Positions 7,865 through 10,475 of a stretch of 10,475 bases of DNA are shown one piece after another. The DNA lies in contig JASKZU010000034.1 in NCBI GenBank assembly GCA_030147455.1, forward strand, positions 1 to 10,475, in the 5' to 3' direction. The position numbers and the translations under genes were made by a program. Origin of the DNA: Planococcus sp. (in: firmicutes) (GTDB taxonomy: Bacteria > Bacillota > Bacilli > Bacillales_A > Planococcaceae). The notes under the pieces are model-generated. The model was given only the letters and a program-made list of their open reading frames with translations, was not told where the DNA came from and did no database searches. Every line of letters begins with the position of its first letter. Within the stretch, counting starts at the first letter, position 1.

Positions 7865-7893
7865 AAAAAAAACGTTCCGGAATATGGTTCCGG
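7865..7893 (-). other. Extra hairpin with U8 tract inside the pyrR leader
   Basis: Between the PyrR-binding element and the main terminator, the transcript has CCGGAA (7893-7888), a 5-nt loop and TTCCGG (7882-7877). This is followed by AACG and a run of eight Ts (7872-7865). The heptamer CCGGAAC occurs twice here as a direct repeat, at 7893-7887 and 7880-7874. The stem is short and stands four bases from the T-run, so it may be a weak terminator, a pause site, or only a spacer held in the antiterminator loop. It is not a standard part of the recalled B. subtilis leader. Confidence 0.55.
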
Positions 7894-7899
7894 CTTTGC

Positions 7900-7930
7900 G
7901 AGTATCCCTTTTCAGCCTCTCTGGACTGTT
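7900..7930 (-). promoter_or_regulatory. PyrR-binding RNA element (pyrR leader)
   Basis: The transcript reads AGTCCAGAGAGGC (7927-7915) followed by TGAAAAGGGATACT. This carries the same eleven-base core TCCAGAGAGGC as the pyrP-pyrB element and fits the known PyrR-binding consensus. It lies about 30 nt after the predicted transcription start and ahead of a strong terminator. Its 3' half can pair with the terminator's 5' arm and loop, as an attenuator requires. The ends are approximate, since the flanking stem was judged by eye. Confidence 0.91.
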
Positions 7931-7964
7931 TTTAAAGGTGATGCGTATTCAGTTGATTGGTCTC

Positions 7965-7994
7965 AGTATAAAGAACCTGAAGCAAACTTGTCAA
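7965..7994 (-). promoter_or_regulatory. Promoter of the pyr operon (sigma-A type)
   Basis: A perfect -35 hexamer TTGACA (7994-7989) is separated by 18 nt from TATACT (7970-7965), five of six to the -10 consensus. Transcription would start near A7958, giving a leader of about 175 nt before pyrR. The -35 begins two bases past the rluD stop codon. No operator-like repeat is apparent, consistent with control by attenuation rather than at initiation. Confidence 0.85.
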
Positions 7995-7996
7995 CC

Positions 7997-8902
7997 CTAT
8001 TCGCGAATCGTTTCAAGCAATGATTCAAATTCAGGTGGCAGCGGCGCAGAAAACTCGAGGTATTCTTTGCTGCGCGGGTGGATAAACCCGATAACGGCTG
8101 CGTGCAGCGCCTGGCCGCCGATATCCATTGTTTTTCTCGGTCCATATTTCGGGTCGCCAACGAGCGGGAAGCCGATATAGCGCATGTGGACGCGGATCTG
8201 GTGGGTGCGCCCTGTTTCAAGGCGGCATTCCACAAGCGTATAGTCGCCGAAGCGCTCAAGCACCGTAAAATGCGTTACTGCATGCTTGCCTTTGTCGACA
8301 ACGGCCATTTTTTGGCGTTCTTTCGGATCTCTGGCAATTGGGGCTTCAATTGTCCCTTTGTCATGTGCAATATGTCCATGGACCAATGCAATATACTTGC
8401 GGGTAACGGTTTTTTCCACCAATTGCTCGACAAGAGATGCATGGGCCAAATCATTTTTGGCCACCATCAGCAACCCTGAAGTATCCTTGTCGATGCGATG
8501 CACGATGCCTGGACGGACGATGCCGTTAATACCGGATAAATCTGTGCAATGATGCATCAAACCGTTAACGAGTGTGCCATTTGCGTGGCCTGGTGCTGGA
8601 TGGACGACCATGCCTTTCGGTTTGTTGACTACCAGTACATCTTCATCTTCATAAACGATGTCGAGATCCATATCTTCCGGTTCAGCATCCAATTCTTCCA
8701 ATAACGGCGGCGTGATGATGATCTCATCGCCCGCACGGACTTTATAGTTCGGCTTGACGGTTGTACCGTTGACTTTTATAGCGTCGCCTTTGATCCAATT
8801 GCTGATCTGCGACCGCGACCATTCCTCATCAACTGCAGAAACGACTTTATCAATTCGCTCGCCTGTTTGTTCTTCTGTAATTTCAATTATCAGTTCTTCC
8901 AT
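7997..8902 (-). CDS. rluD: RluA/RluD-family 23S rRNA pseudouridine synthase (YlyB-like)
   Basis: This predicted enzyme isomerises specific uridines in RNA, probably 23S rRNA, to pseudouridine. It has 301 residues. An S4 RNA-binding domain is at about 14-65 (RIDKVVSAVDEEWSRSQISNWIK). The catalytic domain follows from about 85, with the family signature VHRIDKDTSGLL at 134-145, D138 being the catalytic aspartate, and RLETGRTHQIRVHM at 227-240. In B. subtilis the gene at this place is ylyB. RluD is the nearest E. coli relative, and the exact target uridines cannot be read from the sequence. The ATG shares one base with the lspA stop (TAATG), and its Shine-Dalgarno (AAAAAGGTG) lies inside lspA, so the two are co-transcribed and probably coupled. 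No terminator separates it from the pyr promoter. Confidence 0.93.
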   Translation of the reverse strand: MEELIIEITEEQTGERIDKVVSAVDEEWSRSQISNWIKGDAIKVNGTTVKPNYKVRAGDEIIITPPLLEELDAEPEDMDLDIVYEDEDVLVVNKPKGMVVHPAPGHANGTLVNGLMHHCTDLSGINGIVRPGIVHRIDKDTSGLLMVAKNDLAHASLVEQLVEKTVTRKYIALVHGHIAHDKGTIEAPIARDPKERQKMAVVDKGKHAVTHFTVLERFGDYTLVECRLETGRTHQIRVHMRYIGFPLVGDPKYGPRKTMDIGGQALHAAVIGFIHPRSKEYLEFSAPLPPEFESLLETIRE

Positions 8903-9375
8903 TAAGACACCTTTTTCTTTTGTTGTTTTTCATCCAAGATAACGTAAACGATCATCAATACTACACCGATCGTCAGCGCAGCATCTGCTACATTGAAAAT
9001 GGGAAAGTCATATTGGATGACCGGAATCAGCACGTCCACAAAATCGACGACTTCTCCGCGGAACAAGCGGTCGATGAAATTGCCGACTGCCCCGCCCAAT
9101 AGCACCATCAGCGCCAGTTTGAAAAGCGGCTGTCCTTGTGCATGTTTGTGGAAATAGTACAGGATGGCACCGATCACCACGACGGTAATGATGGCAAACA
9201 GCCACATCTGCCCTTCCAGCATTCCCCACGCTGCTCCGCGGTTGCGATGCGACAGCCAGCCCAAATACGGTTCGAGCACCGGAATCTGTTGTCCCAGCTC
9301 CATGTTTTTAACGACCAGCCATTTGGTCCATTGGTCCAATACGATAATCAATACAGCAATTCCGTAATAAATCAC
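8902..9375 (-). CDS. lspA: Lipoprotein signal peptidase II
   Basis: LspA is the membrane aspartic protease that removes signal peptides from diacylglyceryl-modified prolipoproteins ahead of the lipidated cysteine. From the GTG chosen it has 157 residues, against about 154 in B. subtilis. Four membrane segments fall at about 2-14, 57-74, 84-101 and 126-147. Conserved blocks are DQWTKWLVVKN (14-24), SHRNRGAAWG (42-51), GGAVGNFIDR with catalytic D102, and FPIFNVADA with D131 as the second catalytic aspartate. The GTG at 9375 has GGGGGA about 6 nt upstream and gives an N-terminus like that of B. subtilis (MLYYMIALLI, recalled). An ATG at 9396, seven codons earlier, has no convincing ribosome site. 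The next gene, rluD, begins on its stop codon. Confidence 0.95.
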   Translation of the reverse strand: MIYYGIAVLIIVLDQWTKWLVVKNMELGQQIPVLEPYLGWLSHRNRGAAWGMLEGQMWLFAIITVVVIGAILYYFHKHAQGQPLFKLALMVLLGGAVGNFIDRLFRGEVVDFVDVLIPVIQYDFPIFNVADAALTIGVVLMIVYVILDEKQQKKKVS

Positions 9376-9406
9376 TTTTTTTCCCCCGTCATTCATCAGT
9401 CTATTT

Positions 9407-9415
9407 ATTTTACCA
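9407..9415 (-). promoter_or_regulatory. Possible extended -10 promoter for lspA-rluD
   Basis: Just after the ileS terminator the transcript strand reads TGGTAAAAT, a TGn-extended -10 with TAAAAT (five of six). The T-rich stretch about 16-18 nt upstream is a poor -35. Transcription would begin near 9400, leaving a short leader to the GTG at 9375 but excluding most of the sequence before the ATG at 9396. The site is plausible because the preceding terminator is strong and lspA needs its own start. Confidence 0.45.
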
Positions 9416-9433
9416 CAGAGCAGACGAAAAAAG

Positions 9434-9470
9434 AAAAAAGTCCGAAAACCGGAAACACCGGCTTTCGGAC
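9434..9470 (-). terminator. Intrinsic terminator after ileS
   Basis: The transcript forms a 13-bp stem, GTCCGAAAGCCGG (9470-9458) with CCGGTTTTCGGAC (9452-9440), including one G-U pair and a 5-nt loop. It is followed immediately by six Ts (9439-9434), then C and a second T-run. It lies about 10 nt after the ileS stop and separates ileS from lspA. Confidence 0.94.
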
Positions 9471-9479
9471 CGTTCGCCA

Positions 9480-10475
9480 TTACGCGTATTCGATTTCAAC
9501 CACTTCAGAACAGCGTGGGCATAATTCAGGATGTGCTTCAGACTCGCCGATGCGTTTGGAGATCGTCCAGCAGCGGCCGCATTTTTCGCCTTGTGCTTTT
9601 TCGACAACGACTGTCACTTCATCAAGTGCGAGTGCATGTTCCGGCGCTTGTTCTTTTGCTCCGCCGAATTCAAATTCGGAAACGATAAACAATTGCGCAA
9701 GATTCGAATCGATAGCCGGCAATAGTTCAGCCATATCCCCGCTGCCGTAAACCGTTACTTTCGCTTCCAGCGACTTGCCGATCGTCTTCGCTGCACGGGC
9801 TTCTTCCAATGCCTTCAGCACGTCATCGCGGACATCCATGAAGCGGCTCCATTTGCCTTCCAGCTCTTTAAATTCCGGACGCTCATGCGTTTCAGGGAAA
9901 TCCGTCAATTGCACGCTTTCTTCTGAAACAAATGACAAGTACGACCACATTTCGTCCGCTGTGTGCGGAAGAATCGGCGACGTCAGTTTCACAAGTGCCA
10001 TCAAGCTATCGAACATGACCGTCTGCATCGCACGGCGATGCGGGTGGTCTGCACGCTCGATGTAGACAACGTCTTTCGCCACATCAAGGTAGAACGAGCT
10101 GAGGTCGTTTGCGCAGAAGCTGTTCAATGCCAAGTAAACCGAAGAAAACTCATAGTTTTCATATGACTTTTTAGCCGTTTCGATCAATTTCTGGAGCTTC
10201 ATCACCATATACTGGTCCATTTCGCGCATATCTTCAAACGCTACACGGTGTTCTTGTTCGTTAAAATCAGCCAAGTTGCCGTGAAGGAATTTCAGCGTGT
10301 TGCGGATTTTACGGTAAACTTCGGACACTTGCTTGAAGTTGTCGTCAGACACTTTCACATCGGCCGTATAATCTACTGAAGAAACCCATAGGCGCAGGAT
10401 ATCTGCTCCCATTTGGTTCATGACCTTGGACGGCAGGATCACGTTGCCGAGCGATTTGCTCATTTTGCGGCCATT
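9480..10475 (-). CDS. ileS: Isoleucyl-tRNA synthetase, C-terminal part (5' end off window)
   Basis: This is the last 331 residues of the enzyme that charges tRNA-Ile with isoleucine. The full protein is normally around 920 residues. The fragment opens in NGRKMSKSLGNVILPSKV, containing the KMSKS class I synthetase loop that helps stabilise the adenylate transition state. The helical anticodon-binding domain follows (ADILRLWVSSVDYTADVKVSDD, then YRKIRNTLKFLHGNL). Near the end a four-cysteine zinc site is visible, CGRCW and, after a spacer, CPRC, typical of bacterial IleRS. The KMSKS loop and zinc site both suggest a functional gene. It ends with TAA at 9482-9480 followed by a strong terminator. 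The neighbour order ileS then lspA is that of B. subtilis, apart from the missing ylyA. Confidence 0.97.
   Translation of the reverse strand, partial: NGRKMSKSLGNVILPSKVMNQMGADILRLWVSSVDYTADVKVSDDNFKQVSEVYRKIRNTLKFLHGNLADFNEQEHRVAFEDMREMDQYMVMKLQKLIETAKKSYENYEFSSVYLALNSFCANDLSSFYLDVAKDVVYIERADHPHRRAMQTVMFDSLMALVKLTSPILPHTADEMWSYLSFVSEESVQLTDFPETHERPEFKELEGKWSRFMDVRDDVLKALEEARAAKTIGKSLEAKVTVYGSGDMAELLPAIDSNLAQLFIVSEFEFGGAKEQAPEHALALDEVTVVVEKAQGEKCGRCWTISKRIGESEAHPELCPRCSEVVEIEYA

Noticed and set aside
7575..8180. Plus-strand reading frame of 201 codons crossing the pyrR leader
   Set aside because: It is antisense to pyrR, both leader hairpins, the pyr promoter and the rluD end, all of which are well supported. 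The frame is open mainly by chance.
8902..9480. Longer lspA starting at the ATG 9480
   Set aside because: That start overlaps the ileS stop and would translate through the ileS terminator hairpin. The added 35 residues are unlike any LspA N-terminus.
9136..9750. Plus-strand reading frame of 204 codons across the lspA-ileS junction
   Set aside because: It is antisense to lspA, the ileS terminator and the IleRS zinc site, with no family resemblance.
1..10475. A previously undescribed biological system
   Set aside because: All genes belong to well-known housekeeping families in the conserved order of Bacillales. I see no unexplained gene, mobile element, repeat array or foreign-looking segment.

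Overview
This window is ordinary bacterial chromosome from a low-to-moderate-GC Gram-positive (Firmicutes/Bacillales). The gene order ileS–lspA–rluD/ylyB–pyrR–pyrP–pyrB–pyrC–carA–carB matches the Bacillus subtilis pyr region, and the control elements are PyrR RNA attenuators rather than protein operators. The protein sequences and GC-rich third codon positions would fit a Planococcaceae-type member (Planococcus/Planomicrobium-like), but that is an impression and not a demonstrated assignment. Every real gene lies on the minus strand, so transcription runs from the right edge to the left edge.

Right end (9376–10475): the C-terminal third of isoleucyl-tRNA synthetase, starting at the KMSKS loop, followed by a strong intrinsic terminator. 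Middle right (7997–9375): a two-gene unit, lspA (lipoprotein signal peptidase) and an RluD/YlyB-type pseudouridine synthase. It is preceded by a possible extended -10 promoter, and the two genes share one base.

Pyrimidine operon (1–7996): a strong sigma-A-type promoter lies just after the rluD stop. It is followed by a PyrR-binding RNA element, an additional hairpin with a U-tract, and a strong attenuator terminator ahead of pyrR. Then come pyrR (RNA-binding regulator), pyrP (uracil permease), a second PyrR attenuator, pyrB (aspartate transcarbamoylase), pyrC (dihydroorotase), carA/pyrAA and carB/pyrAB (carbamoyl-phosphate synthetase subunits). CarB runs off the left edge. pyrB, pyrC, carA and carB are packed with gaps or overlaps of -8 to +1 nt, so they are probably translationally coupled. 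Together they make carbamoyl phosphate from glutamine, bicarbonate and ATP, then carbamoyl aspartate and dihydroorotate; PyrP imports uracil for salvage. High UMP/UTP would make PyrR bind the nascent RNA and favour termination at both attenuators.

No mobile element, CRISPR array, rRNA, tRNA or unknown gene system was found. The points worth a second look are regulatory: the B. subtilis pyrR–pyrP attenuator has no room here, the pyrR leader holds an extra U-tracted hairpin, and several genes use non-ATG starts. No stretch over 300 bases lacks a gene; the longest intergenic stretch is the 213-base pyrR leader.
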